Source of the DNA: Oxytricha trifallax
Lineage: Eukaryota; Ciliophora; Spirotrichea; Sporadotrichida; Oxytrichidae
NCBI GenBank assembly: GCA_000711775.1
Contig: ARYC01000552.1
Span: 62,001-126,000, forward strand
Direction of reading: 5' to 3'
Length of the DNA: 64,000 nucleotides
The first letter of the stretch is position 1; the number at the start of each line of letters is the position of its first letter. The translations under genes were made by a program, and so were the position numbers. Below the pieces are notes generated by a model that saw only the letters and a list, made by a program, of their open reading frames with translations, did not search any database and was not told the origin of the DNA. Shown here piece after piece: positions 1-12,191 of this stretch.

Positions 1-755
1 TAATATCTAGTTTCAATGAACTGATTACTTAACTGGTTATGCTTGAATTATTGAGTACTTTAGATTCTTTTAGCAAGTCCTACTGTCTCTCTTTCCTCTC
101 TTAATCGATACTAGTTCCAAATGTAGGTATCTTCTAGGGTACGTGTTCATATATCATTTTATTCGTTTACCTCTCTTGGCCACTTGGTACTCCCTCAAAT
201 TACTGCTACTATATCTATCTGGTATATTAGCTTTTCATTATATAGTGATGAGAGGAAGCTGAATTATGTCTTATAGGGTTGCTCATTGGATGAATGTGCG
301 CTTTCAAATTCTTGTTCTCTGTGAAACTAAATTTATTCCATTATGTGCAGAATCTCTCAGCCTGCTCAATATCCTTGAAATGTAGTAAGGCACATCTTTA
401 ATTCATTATCGTTATTGGCTGGTCAGCTTTTTTATTTAAGATTAAAATTAGCAGCTTTATAATAAAATATTCATCAATAAACAATCATAAAAGACTAATA
501 TTAAATGTAAATTTAGCTTTCAGGATTGTGTAAGAATTTGTGCTCTTAAAGTTCCTCTAGAGCAAATCAAGCGAACAGTCAGGTGGCAAATTTCTAAGAA
601 CAACTCCTACCCAATCTTCCTCTTTCAAAAGTCTCTTGTCATAAGCCAAGAACAATTTTATTGGCAAATTATTTTGAGAATTGTTTAGAGAAGTCGACAT
701 TTACTGGAGGGCATCGAATGCCTTAAAGGTTTGTTCTAATGTTTAATATTGGATT
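1..755 (-). CDS. Unknown protein, 3' part cut by window start
   Basis: With TAA/TAG read as Gln, the minus strand is open from about 755 to 530 and again from about 400 down to base 1, separated by an AT-rich gap (about 430-530) that may be an intron or IES. The first block contains GVVLRNLPPDCSLDLLQ and the second contains DIEQAERFCTQWNKF, an order reminiscent of an RRM-type fold (beta strand, helix, then a second helix). I cannot assign a family. The second block is polar and Gln-rich towards the window edge (ERKERQQDLL). The start codon and any upstream exon (755-1,300) were not found. Coding character is judged from codon-like composition and the absence of TGA over more than 200 codons. 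Confidence 0.5.
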
Positions 756-1374
756 AAAGCTGAAAATTTGGAATTAGCAGCTGTGAAATTCGGGGACGCA
801 AATCGTAAATAAAATAACTAAAATTACTTAACTTAATCTCCCGTCAATTTATGTAAAGATAATATCATATTCAGTTTTACTTTTAAGTGAATGTTTGAAC
901 CATGGATGGTCTATAATATTATTATCTATTAAACCATTAAATGAATTTAGGAATGTATAAGCTTACTGTTCATTTTGATTTCTTAACAAAATTGAGTCTA
1001 TTCTGTCCACTATTTTCCTAGCTGTACAGTTTTGCTCAATGTTGGCTAATACTATCAAAATGTTGGGGTTATGAGAATCTTTTAAGAGACCACTTGGAAT
1101 TTCAGTTTGTGATTACTATAAATTGATTTTAATTATAGCATCAGGAAAATTTGAATTTATAGATTATTTGCTTGAGAAGTATTCACACAAGTCATACACT
1201 TACCACAAGATTAAGAAATTAGCTAGGATCATAGAGTTTCTCAACTACATAATTGAAAGATGGCTATAAGTTTTAAAACAATGGTAGATGAGCTGGCTGG
1301 TTTTAACTCAATTTATTGTCTTAATGCGAATGATGATTGTGATGATGTCCATGTCCAAATTAATCTACAATTCA

Positions 1375-2504
1375 TCAATTAATTTTAAGTGTTTTTTGCT
1401 TACTTGAATGAGCGTTATTGCTGTTTTAGTTGTTGCTTACATTTGTCTAATCTAACACTATTTCTTCTTCGCTATCCTCCCCTATAATTACATAAAATTA
1501 GATAAAATTATCATATGATATAATTGATTAAAGTTTCCTTACCAGAAGAGGGTGGCTCTACAACGGTAGTAGTCGGTGGTCCATAACTCAATTTCTTATT
1601 TCCAGTAAAGAAATTAACCAGTGAAATTTTGTCTGTACTCAAACTCAAATCGAAGCCTAACTGTGAGTGACCTTATGTCCCAAAACCTATCTCGATTTTC
1701 TTTGTTAGCTATTCAATTATTATAAAAATAAATCAATTCTTAGATTTATCGAATTTAACGTGATCTGAAATTAATTTTTCTTCCAAACTTATCAGTAAAT
1801 AATCAAACTTCAGAGTTTAGTTTTTATAACCTTTAAAATAACTTACTTATTTTATTATATAGTAATATTAGAAGTTCCTCTCGCATGGTATCTATAATTT
1901 GCATTTTAAGTACTAAATTTAACTATTAACTATTTTTAAATATCAATTTATATTATTGCTTATTGTTAGTACCAAATGCTGCAAATAATTTGGCTTAAAT
2001 ATTGGCTCCCAATTTCAATTATTAATTATATCACAGTTATCAATAGGATAGAGAGAAAAATATTATGAGATTTAATTAAAATTGGATGATTATATATTTA
2101 GTGTTCTATTTCTGGAAAATAGCGGATTAAATTGAGGTGGTGTATATAGTGCATATTATTTAAATGATTTTTGAATTATTTCGAGAGAATTAATTAAAAC
2201 ATACTACATAAATTAGAATGATGTAAATGGCAATTTATTTGAGATGTAAATTAATAATTTATTTTATAAATTTTTAGAATTAATAGAAGCAACATGAGCA
2301 ATAACAATTATTTAAATATTTACTTAAATGTATTTGAAATATAGCCACTTACCTTCTAACTTTAAATTAAAACAAAATTCCATGATTTTTCATTATAAAA
2401 TTTAAATATAAAATAATTAATAAAAAAAACTTGTTCCTCTCTTTCATCATAAACTATTTATTAAATTCTGAATTACTTTCTCTTTAATATTCTTGAGTTG
2501 CCAT
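1375..2504 (-). CDS. Unknown protein with acidic, Asn-rich C-terminus
   Basis: The C-terminal half is well supported. A block reading LKFDYLLISLEEKLISDH can be joined through a GT..AG segment (about 50 bp) in phase to LTKKIEIGFGTQGHSQLGFD and LSLSTDKISLVNFF. A 61-bp GTAAGG..ATAG intron (1482-1542) then joins in phase to EDSEEEIVLDQTNVSNN and a TGA stop at 1375-1377. The start is a guess: ATGGCAACTCAAG at 2504 opens MATQEYQRESNSEFNK, but 1,900-2,450 is very AT-rich and the linking exons are uncertain. No family recognised. The Ser/Asp/Glu/Asn-rich tail suggests a disordered end. Confidence 0.5.
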
Positions 2505-2718
2505 TATGTGTAAGTATATTTTAATATTTGATTAAACTTTTCTGCCAATATAAAATTAATTATAATTAATATATTTAACTAATTAATTTGTATATGTTTA
2601 TATTTTTATAATAAGACGTGGTTAATATTGAAATTAAATCTTAATTTGAAGAGTAAATGTGTGAAACATATAATAATTTGGAATATAAATAATAATATAA
2701 TATTAAGATAAAAAGGAA

Positions 2719-3497
2719 ATGATAACAAACGGAGATTTGTTTGGTGGAAAGTACACTGCAGACGAAGTGAAGAGATTGATTGAAGTCAACGCCAGACCCA
2801 CCTACCTAGTCAAGCCCTTCAACGCTTTCTATAAGAAAACCAACACTGAACATGCACCAACCTGGAGAGAAAAGAGAGAGGTATGTAAATCAGTAATTTA
2901 TTTCATTTAAGTTTATATTATCATTATTGTGATGAATGGCATGGAATCACGAATTAGAAAGCTGTATTATTGTTTTTAGCATATTTCTCATTAAAGTTAG
3001 TTAGTAAGGGTTTAAATTGTGTTTTTAAAGGGATAATTAAGCAAAAAAATGTGATTGTTTTTCAAAGAATACTTACTTTATTCACATTTGATTGCAATAT
3101 ATAGTTCGTGCACTTCTTGATCCACGACTCAACCATTACTCCCCAGGCCAAGCAGTATTTGCTCGAGTGTGAAGAATGGGTACCCAAGTACTAACTCAGA
3201 GGTCTGAAATACGGTATTACCACCTCATCATTAGTCTACTTCTTGATGCCAGTAGTTAGAAGACAACCATTCTTGCGCAGATTTTCTATTTCAATGCTTC
3301 CCATGGTATACTTCCTCAGATGGGGTCATGTCTGGGGACATGAAAATTACTGGAGAAGAGTTAAGGAAGTGTCTACCACTTACGAAATCTATGTTGGTAC
3401 AAGAAACAAATTTAATATAGTCAAAAATCTTTATAAGGGTAATTATAAATATAGGAAAATTGCTTCAATCGGGCCTTATTTTAAAAGAATGTGTTGA
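2719..3497 (+). CDS. Small hydrophobic protein, two exons, 184 aa
   Basis: Exon 1 is 2719-2880 (MITNGDLFGGKYTADEVKR...). A GTATGT..ATATAG intron (2881-3104) joins in phase to exon 2 (3105-3497, stop TGA). One in-frame TAA (Gln) occurs in exon 2. The middle carries a hydrophobic stretch (YGITTSSLVYFLMPVVRRQ, then SISMLPMVYFLRWGHVWG) that could hold one or two membrane helices next to basic residues, followed by a polar tail. Codons here are less AT-biased than in flanking DNA, suggesting a conserved, well-expressed gene. The pattern resembles small inner-membrane or ciliate-specific mitochondrial subunits, but this is a guess and I do not recognise the family. Confidence 0.7.
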
Positions 3498-3823
3498 AAT
3501 AATTATCATTTATATTTATAAATTAAACAAATTCACAACCAAATGAGGAATAAACAGATTTAGACTTAAAGTGTTGTTAAAACAATAAACTATCTCCAAA
3601 AATCATGAGAGTCGCATGCTTTATATATAAGTTTCTAAGTTTTGAGTATAATCAAGTTAGAAACTTTACTATAGATTGCTATCTCATTTTATTTAAATAT
3701 TATTTAAAATATTAAAACATAAAAAGTTAGAGAGATAATATTAAATCATACAAGATCCCATCATTTTTTTCTCCATAATTAATAAATTTACCCATTAAGT
3801 ATTCTAAATTATAAATTAATAAA

Positions 3824-6583
3824 ATGTCGATATTTTAAATTAAGGAGCTCTGGTCTACAAACGTTGGCAATAACGAAGAATTTGACAAGGGCTCTATAAC
3901 AATAGGCAATGTAGATAATTAAGAGCCTGCGGAAAATAAAATCGTAGTGGGTAAGTTCATTTTACGATGCTATTATTAAGAGTTAATTTTAATTTCTCAA
4001 TATAATTAACCAATTTTATAGCAAGTTTTGAAGGCATTTTGCGCGTTTACAGACCTTAAGCAAAAGCCTATAATGTCAATGATATGCTCCTAGAAAAAAA
4101 CTTAAATTCACCTGTACTACAACTTGAAATAGGGAAGTTCAGTTATGCTTGTGATTACTCTTTAGCAATCTTACATTTGAGAAAAATAGTTATTGCTTAA
4201 ATCACATCAACTGACCAATTTTCTAATTACAGAGTGATCTATGAGCATAGCTTTGACAGAAATGCTTATAATTTCATAAGTGGGACATTTGGGAAAAGCT
4301 AAAAGTAAATTATTTGTGTTCAATCAGTGGATGGAGCACTATTCTTCTATGAACATGAAACTTTACTCTATCAAATTTAACTACCAGATTTTCTTATTCC
4401 AGGGCCTTTAATTTATGCAAGTGCAGTTGATAGCATAATTATCACCAATACTAATCTTGAACTTGAGAGTTATAGATTTTAGAGTTTACAGGCTTTTACT
4501 AATAACAATATCGCTTCCTAAAAGTAAATGCAATAAGATGAGCAGAGTTCTAGACTTCAACCAGATTGGACATGTAACATTGGGGAATAAGCTCATCATT
4601 TAGTATATCACGACAATAAGATATCGAAGAGAAATGATATAGTAGTGGTTGGTGAACAGAGCTTTTTCATTGTTTAAGAATCAGATGGAAACATAAGATA
4701 TTAACGCAGACTAGAATACACTCCGTCTTGCATTAAAACATATCACATTCCAGGTTAGAACAAAGATATCTTTGAAAATGAAGATAGATAAGCTTAAACT
4801 GTGGTATCTTAGGCAATTAACAATCAACATGACTCACCGTGTTTCAGTTTTATTATGGGATCCTTTTCGCATTACTTAATGATTTACAAAGATGTGTAGC
4901 TGGTTTGGACTGCTAAAACTCAAACAGCTCCAATCTATGTCAACACAGCTAAGATTAGTGGAGTAGATGGATTAATAGTTACATTGTCAGATAACGGATG
5001 GTTGTAGATAGTCTATCTGGGAACTGAATCCCCTGCACAGTAAATTCATAGTATTGGTTAAGGTGATAAAACAGAGTTGAATTATTCATAAATGGATATG
5101 GAACATTAAAGATTGCTTGCAAGAATCCGTAATCATGAAGATGAAAAGTAAGTAGAACCAGAAGAGAAAATTGTCATCAATGCTTAACTAGCATCTTTCG
5201 TTGAAGCTACAAGAGATTATATTGATGATCCAAAAGGTGTGTTAGCTAAAAACGATAAGAACTTAGTTTTGAGAATGAGCTTGAAAATCACTTTAGGATT
5301 TAAGGGCTCAGGAGGAAATAAAGGGTGTTTTAGAAATATCTTACTACAGTTAAATTTACCTTCTAATGTTTATGCTGAAACTACTGTTTACAAATTCGAA
5401 AACATATAACATTATTTTACATTTTAATTCAAATTTAAGGATTATAAACTTTGGAGGAAATCAGACACCTCCTGTTATTAAAGTTCACTTATATCCTTTG
5501 AAATCGTCATTCCCAATAGAAACTAAAATATCGATAAGCAGCACTTATTAATAGGTTCAAGATCTAAATCAACAAGGATAAGGCACTCTAAGAACTTCAA
5601 TGACTGAAGTAAATCTGCCACTTTAGTTTTTCGTGTAAATTGGCGCTCAAGGAGCTTCAAAAGAAGCAAGTGATTTCAAGTTAAACTTAGTTCTTAACAA
5701 GCCAACATCTTCAGCTGTTTCACTTTTTGAAGACGTAGTCGAAAGTCTTTAAGCGAGAGAACTCTGTACAAACAAAAAGTAGATTACATTCTTGTATCAC
5801 AATATAGTACCAGTTTCTCTATTAGTTTCCAAAGATGATCTTAAAATTAGAATTTAAAGTCCTGATTTCTGTTCAATTTGGTATGTTACCAATGAGTTAA
5901 TAAAGAGACTTAATGAGCTACTTAACAAAGGTAAGAACATTAATTATAATGTGATAATTTAATTTGTAGATAATGATTTGGAAATATCATTTGCAGATGC
6001 GATTCCACTTAACGAGTTATTCAATGTAATTGACGAGCACTATCAAATCAGGATGGATATCATAAAATTAAGAAAATTATTGGAAGATAGAAGCTATCAG
6101 TTCAGAACAATTTAGAAAAGACTACTAAACAGATTCAAAGATAAAAATCCCTCACCTTTGAACAACTTGGATTTCTTGTTGAACCACACATACACCCAGA
6201 TTATAGATACAGCCTCTTAAATTGAGTAGCTTCAGTTAACTCTAAAATCAGTGTCTCTTAAATTATCAGCAGCAGTTGAGATTATTCTTTTACTTTTGAA
6301 AGTGAGATTCAGGCTAACTGAGGAAGAGTATGAAGCTTTCCGCATGCATCTTTCCCCATATATCGATGACGAAAGTGAGCAAGGTTGGGAGGATATAACA
6401 AACGCTGCCATGACGAATTTACTAAAAACTTGTCTTGCTAAGGGAGGCAAAGCTGGAGGAGCGAATAGCAACTTGTAATAAGCTAGCAATCAAATTAAGA
6501 CACTTCAGGATGTAGCAAAGTTAAAGCAACATATCACGTTAGTTTGTGATAGAATATCTAAAGGGGGAAGAGTTGAGTATTGA
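3824..6583 (+). CDS. BBS9: BBS9 / PTHB1, BBSome subunit
   Basis: BBS9 is a structural subunit of the BBSome, the coat-like complex that moves membrane proteins in and out of cilia. The N-terminus MSIFQIKELWSTNVGNNEEF matches the family start (MSLF..WW/LWST.. motif), with KIVVASFEGILRVYRPQ opening the N-terminal beta-propeller. A GTAAGT..ATAG intron (3951-4021) splits that motif in phase. Further family landmarks are SVDGALFFYEHETLLYQ, RRLEYTPSCIKTYHIPG and VTLSDNGWLQIVYLGTE. The C-terminal helical part has RLLNRFKDKNPSPLNNLDFL and EQGWEDITNAAMTNLLKTCL, then ITLVCDRISKGGRVEY and TGA. About 890 aa, close to the usual length. The frame shifts by one somewhere in 5,385-5,460, so a very short IES or intron must lie there. 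Ciliary function fits a ciliate. Confidence 0.93.
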
Positions 6584-6701
6584 AAATAAATATGAGTGAA
6601 AAACATGGTGAATTTAAATTTAGTTTGTGCTTTAGAAGTTAATTTAATCTAATTTTCGTTTTAAAAATAAATTTGATAATTAATTATTGCATTTATTTAT
6701 A

Positions 6702-9700
6702 ATGGAAGTTTCAGTTGAGAATTAAAGGTCAATAAACAGCTCCATTTAGACTTTCTAGTAAAATGCAGAGTCATACATCAAAGAACCCAATGTAAAATAT
6801 CAAAACCCGTTGAATCATACTATAAACATAAACATTCAAAAGCAATCATCAATTAAGAGCACTGTTAAACTCCCAAAATCTTAAAAGAGGCATAATTCAA
6901 CAAAACCTCAATAAAGATTTTAGAATAAATCATAAACATAGAAAGATAATAAACGCAATAGTTAAACTTTGTTGTTGGCTCAAGATCTACTTCATAATCC
7001 ATCAGTATGTAATATAGTATGTAAAGATATAGATATGAAATCGCTTCAAAATACTCAGAGATAAAACTTCTAGAATGTAAAAACAAGTGCTTCAACTTTT
7101 AAGAGCTACTAAAATAAATCTTCTTACAAACTTATAAAGTAAATATACAATATCTATTATTGCTAGATACTATATAGCTGGGTTAATTTTCATTAGATCT
7201 AAACAAAAAGTTGGAAAAAGAAATTATATATAGCAAAATATAACTATTTATGTACTGTGCTAGCGAGTTTTAACAGTACATTCGCAAAATTCAAATTTTA
7301 TTTATTTTATTTATAAATACTATTTTGCCTCAAACTATCCTATCCTTAGGTTATTTTTGGAATATTATGTTTATCGTACACATATCATCAATAGTAAGAT
7401 TCAAAGTACTAGTTAATTTTAAAAGGCACTTTGGCACTATTCTTTGGCTTTGTAGTAAAATAAGAAATAATCTTTTACTTTAAAACGTTTCTCATGTTCT
7501 TTATTTTTTCTGCCTTTCTCATACAACTTAGTTTTTCCTATCACTTCGTAAGAATTTTAGTTATTTAACCATTAAAATTTTTATTTATTTAAGCTAAATT
7601 TTACATATATCAATTAGTTTTAGGCAATAATCTTTTGTTTTAAGGTAATTGAAAGGAAGTAATAATGAGTTATCTGATTTTGAGAATTATAGCCATTAAT
7701 TAACATAAAATTCATCTCCAAGGCCTCAATTATTCATACCAAATTTGTTAAAAAACCAATCAGATAAGCATCCTTTGATCAATGAATTCAAACAAAAATC
7801 TTCAAATAATATGAAAGAATTAAAATACCAAAATTTGATTTAAAATCGACCTAAATCTTAGCTAGGCAAATCACAAAGAAATTAGAATAATAAATAATAC
7901 ACTTAAAATCTCCTGGCAAATCAAGATTTATCTACTATAATAAGCGATATCTAATTCAAAATGCAATAAAAACATATTCAAAATATACCTAACAAGTCTT
8001 ATGCAGCATTTAATCATGATTATATCGATAATTAGCACTCTTTTTCTCAACCTATTTCTTATAAAAATTCAAATTTAACAAGTTTCAGAGACTTCAAATA
8101 TCCTTAGTACTAAATCATGAACAATAATCACCATTAGTAAAATAAGGACAACTTTAGTTATATGTAAAATCTATCTCATTTCAGAATAAGTAGGCCTACA
8201 ACAGCTTATTCAAAGTAATCTTAAGCATTAAAGATGAATCGTAATGCAAGCTAGAGCGAAATTTATTAAGACTCATTAATATAGAAGGAAAGAGAAAACA
8301 TAACATAGAATGAAATTGTCACTGACATGTTTGAAAATCAAGATTTAAACCTTAAATATTTTCAATTAAATGATAAAATTTTTGATTGTTAAATTTAAGG
8401 AGTATTATATTTTTAATGGTGATTAATAAATTAAAAACATAATTCTATTCAAAATGAAAACATAGTTTAAATTCCTCGACACAATTCTAATATCTAAATC
8501 AAGATCTTTCCACAAAAACAAACATGTTTAATTTCAACGAATATCTCCCTTAAAATAGTAACCTACAAAGATTTAATTTGTTAAATCTCTAGCAACAAAG
8601 ACCATAGTCAGCTGCTTTAGATAACAGAAGATTTAAGAAATCACATCTATAACATATTCAAAATTTAAGCCAAAATATTAACGATTAACTTTCTCAAACG
8701 CAGATAAGTCAATCACTACATTAGAATACTTCATAGTTTCAAATGTAATCGTTGTAATAGAAATAAACTGAGAATAATTAACTCGTTCAGTTTAAAAATC
8801 AGTTTAGAAAGCAGCCTTAAAGAATAAACATGCAGTTACTCCACTAAAATCCCCCTTAAATCCCTCGTGGAAAATCATTATTTGATATTTAAAGTAATCA
8901 TAACAATTAAAAAAGGCATTCGTAAAGCGTTTTTCTACCAGATAAAGGTTAAAGTAATCACCAAAGTTTGTTTGATATTCAAAAAATTAATAGCTAAGAC
9001 AATTTCTAGCAGTAAAATCAAGACTTATAAACTGAGTTTATAGACACAAATAAGTATTTATATGAGCCTAATTAAACTAATTATGGCAAATAGCTATAAC
9101 AACCCTCTACTAAAGTGGATAGGAGTATATAATACTCAGAGAGATAAGCGAGTTCAATTGAAAATCTCAATCATTAAACTATTTAACAATAGACTCCCTT
9201 CGATATTTTGAACTAAAAAATAGATGAAGTAGTGAAAGTTGACCAATAACTTTAAAGTATGCAAACTCTTAACAATCCTTAGTCAACTTTGAATGTTAAT
9301 TAAGACTTTGAAAGCACAGAGAAAAAGTTGCAATAGTATAGCAGATCTTATACTATCGCGTCTGGTCTTAACATCATTCAAGATCAATAGCATTAAGCAT
9401 CGTCTGTAATATCTGGCAACACTCCAACTACTGAAAAGCAGTCAAGAGTGCATTTCAATCTACAAACCTTACAAAGACCAACTTATCAATAGAACTCTTC
9501 AATGAGGCAAAATCATTAATCAAGCATAAACTCCAATAAAACTTAGCATTTCTAGCCCTAACTCACTTAAACTCTTTAAAACTAAAGTCAGCCTCCACCC
9601 TCGATCAGCTCTAGTACAGTCAAGAAATACGATTATTTGTCCAAGCGCTTGGATAAAATGCGTGATTTAGTTGAAGATATCAAGTACAAAGATTACTTGA

Positions 9701-9873
9701 AGAGAGTGGAGATACTTAATCAGAAAAAGGCTTATTTGAGCACCTATAGATTTGTGCTCAAGAAAGAGGAAAAATAAATATTAATTAAAGAAATTGAAGA
9801 GAGGGAAAAAGCTGTAGACTTAGAGGAGAGGGATATGTTTATACATCAATAGTAATCTTAAGAACTAGATTGA
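6702..9873 (+). CDS. Gln/Asn-rich protein with C-terminal coiled coil
   Basis: ATG at 6702 opens MEVSVENQRSINSSIQTF. The frame has no TGA until about 7,130, resumes about 7,640-8,400, changes frame in 8,390-8,530, then stays open to TGA at 9871-9873. The two gaps are AT-rich and are probably introns or IESs. The product (roughly 900-1,000 aa) is dominated by Gln, Asn and Ser, many Gln being TAA/TAG codons, so standard-code translation sees only fragments. The last 90 residues differ: charged and helical, KKYDYLSKRLDKMRDLVEDI followed by a heptad-like Lys/Glu segment, a likely coiled coil. No known domain recognised. Prion-like disordered regions of this kind are common in ciliate RNA-granule and structural proteins, but function is not inferred. 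Confidence 0.65.
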
Positions 9874-10173
9874 ATTTAAATCAATGTTATGTTTTTAAAG
9901 TAATATAGCTATAATAACTATTATGATATGATTAATTTTATCTCTTAACAATATTGTTAGAAATCAAATCAAATTTAGTCTTAATTGTGAAGAATAAGTG
10001 ATGAAATCATGAGTTACACAGAAATTATTCAAATAAATTTGATATTGCTACACTTTTAAATATTGTCTTTAATCTCTACTATACATTTTAAGGGGAAGCT
10101 AGTCAATAGTTTATGGTTTCTCTATTTTATATATTTATCCATTTCCATTGATTTTATATATTAACATAATATA
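9874..10173. other. Intergenic AT-rich spacer
   Basis: A 300-bp spacer between two convergent genes (Gln/Asn-rich gene on plus, SPRY gene on minus). It is AT-rich and I see no coding frame, RNA gene or repeat in it. Confidence 0.6.
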
Positions 10174-11719
10174 TCAATCCTCTGGAGTTGGTCTTCTGAT
10201 ACTATAGCTGTCTCCACTGTAAATAGGAGCCACTGCAGGAAATAAAATTAACCGAATAATTATTTGAAAACTTTATGCAACAGTCAAGAATTCATAATTA
10301 TTTATTTTCTTCAGTTCATCATCTTTAAAAGCGACACCCCAGTTTTACAAATTATTATAGCTGAAACATATCGTTCCCTAATAATGCAAATTTAATCGAA
10401 CAAATTTAAATAAAAAATGTTTCGATGTATTACCTCAACCATATCGAGCATAACTCCATTAAAGATTCCCAATATAATTATAAGATAATCAATTATAAAT
10501 TTCATTACCCTGCTTATACTGAAGAGCCATATTTTGGATAAAATTATAAAACTTATTTTTAGCTATCAGAAGTTTAATAAAAGTGAAAAAGAATGCTAAG
10601 GCATTTATTTTGTTTAATTATTTTTATCTTACGGTCAGTAAATCTTCGTCTATTTATTAAACAATATATTTAATAATCAAAAATTTGAAATTTATAAAAT
10701 ATAGCTACTGCAGGAAACAATTCCCCTTTCTTCAGTTTAATTATAGTATTATGATTTTAATTCACCTCAGTTTCTACCATTTTTGCTGAAACATAAATTA
10801 TTAACGACCCTCTAAACTTTCATACATAACTCCAATTACATCTCCTGCTTATACTCATAAATATAATAAGACATATTTTGGCCCACTAGAATTACTATTA
10901 TGTCTAAGTTCTCCATTATATATAGCCCATCCGCTTTGCGAATCAGAAAACGCCTAAATTAATTCAAATTAGCATTATTAATTCAAAATGATAAAAGGAC
11001 TAATCGTCTCATGAGGTTTGACTGAGGAATCAAAAAGTAAAATATAAGTGGAATTCTATCATGAAATAACTAAAAGTTAACTACTCTTTCACATTTAAAG
11101 TGGGGCATTAAATTAATGAAAGAATAGAAAACTATAAGTTTATGGGCTTTTAAGATTCATTTCTTAAGATTTTGTGTATTTGTCAGTGTTTACATTATTG
11201 CAAAATTACAAAAAGAGAGAAAGTAATTTACTCAAATTTAAAATTAGAAACTTACCTAGTCTGCTTGTATATCTTTGCGAGAGACTCCTATCTTCACTAA
11301 GTTGCCTTGATTTAACTGCACTTGAAAGTAGTATCGGCCTCCGGCTTTGAAGGGCTATCAGAAAATAAAGAATAATTCATATAATTTTTAACAACAATTA
11401 AGGCACTTACTTAATCTCCAAAGGAAGTTTTGAAGCCTGAACCGTCTTTTACTTTTACAGTCAGTAATTCACTTTAAATTAATTAAATCATCCAGCTTTT
11501 ATTAAATTATTCGTCTATTTGTAGTTTTTTGCTAGATTTTTCTGTGTCCCATTGAAACATTGCTATACAATCACACATTAAGGTAAGTACATATTGTCAA
11601 GTTTTATATATATTTATGCACTTACCCCATTCAAAGCCATCAGGTATAATTTCTTGCATTGCTTGTTATAGAGCCGCAGCGTGCGGGCTCTGAGCGCTTA
11701 AAGAGTCGTCTACTAACAT
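10174..11719 (-). CDS. SPRY-domain protein, germline copy scrambled (odd/even MDSs)
   Basis: ATG at 11717-11719 opens MLVDDSLSAQSPHAAALQQA. A GTAAGT..TATAG intron follows, then FQWDTEKSSKKLQIDE. The gene lies in two minus-strand clusters: A (10,680-11,719) and B (10,174-10,660). Neither alone encodes a full domain. Alternating between them at shared 6-12 bp pointers gives a single frame with classic SPRY strands: GGRYYFQVQLNQGNLVKIGV, GWAIYNGELRHN, SSVQAGDVIGVML, MVEGTICFSKNGRNWGVAF, then GELFPAVAPIYSGD and the stop TGA at 10174-10176. About 210 aa. SPRY domains are protein-binding beta-sandwiches often found in ubiquitin-ligase adaptors. The partner is unknown. Two GT..AG introns (about 11,571-11,630 and 10,954-11,255) lie in cluster A, and a third is assembled from A and B pieces. 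Confidence 0.9.
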
Positions 11720-12191
11720 TAAGTTTTAGGTTTTGCTTGTTTTTAAGTTAAATTTATTGATTACAACAATTAATTGATTATTATTATAACATATATTCCT
11801 GAAATATATATATATATATAAAATTATAAAATAAGTAATAATTATTTAAAATAGCAATGATTTTGCAATACTAAGTCTACAAATAGCAAAAATATAGATG
11901 AGTTATTTTTAAAGAGTAATAATTTTTGTAAAAGAATTGTGAGTGAATAATGAATCAAATTTTCTTATTATGTATAATTAATGATACATTTTAAAAATAT
12001 AAATATTAATTACAAATATTTATTTTATCATCAATTGAATATATATTTACCATAAATTAAATATGATGAAATAAATTGATTTAATAATGATTTGATTTGA
12101 AATTATTATATTGAGTTTATATAGCAATTTATAGATTTCTAATAATTTTCTTTATAAACTTCTATCTCATTACACATATATTTGGAGTCGC
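11720..12191. other. Intergenic AT-rich spacer with TA run
   Basis: Very AT-rich spacer between the 5' end of the SPRY gene and the 3' end of the E1 gene. It contains a short TA dinucleotide run near 11,803-11,820. The promoter of the SPRY gene should lie at its left edge, but no defined element is visible. No coding frame seen. Confidence 0.6.

Noticed and set aside
1130..1275. Plus-strand open stretch (FEFIDYLLEKYSHKSYTYHK)
   Set aside because: It looks partly coding but is only about 45 codons, with no start, stop or splice signals that connect it to a neighbour. Not called.
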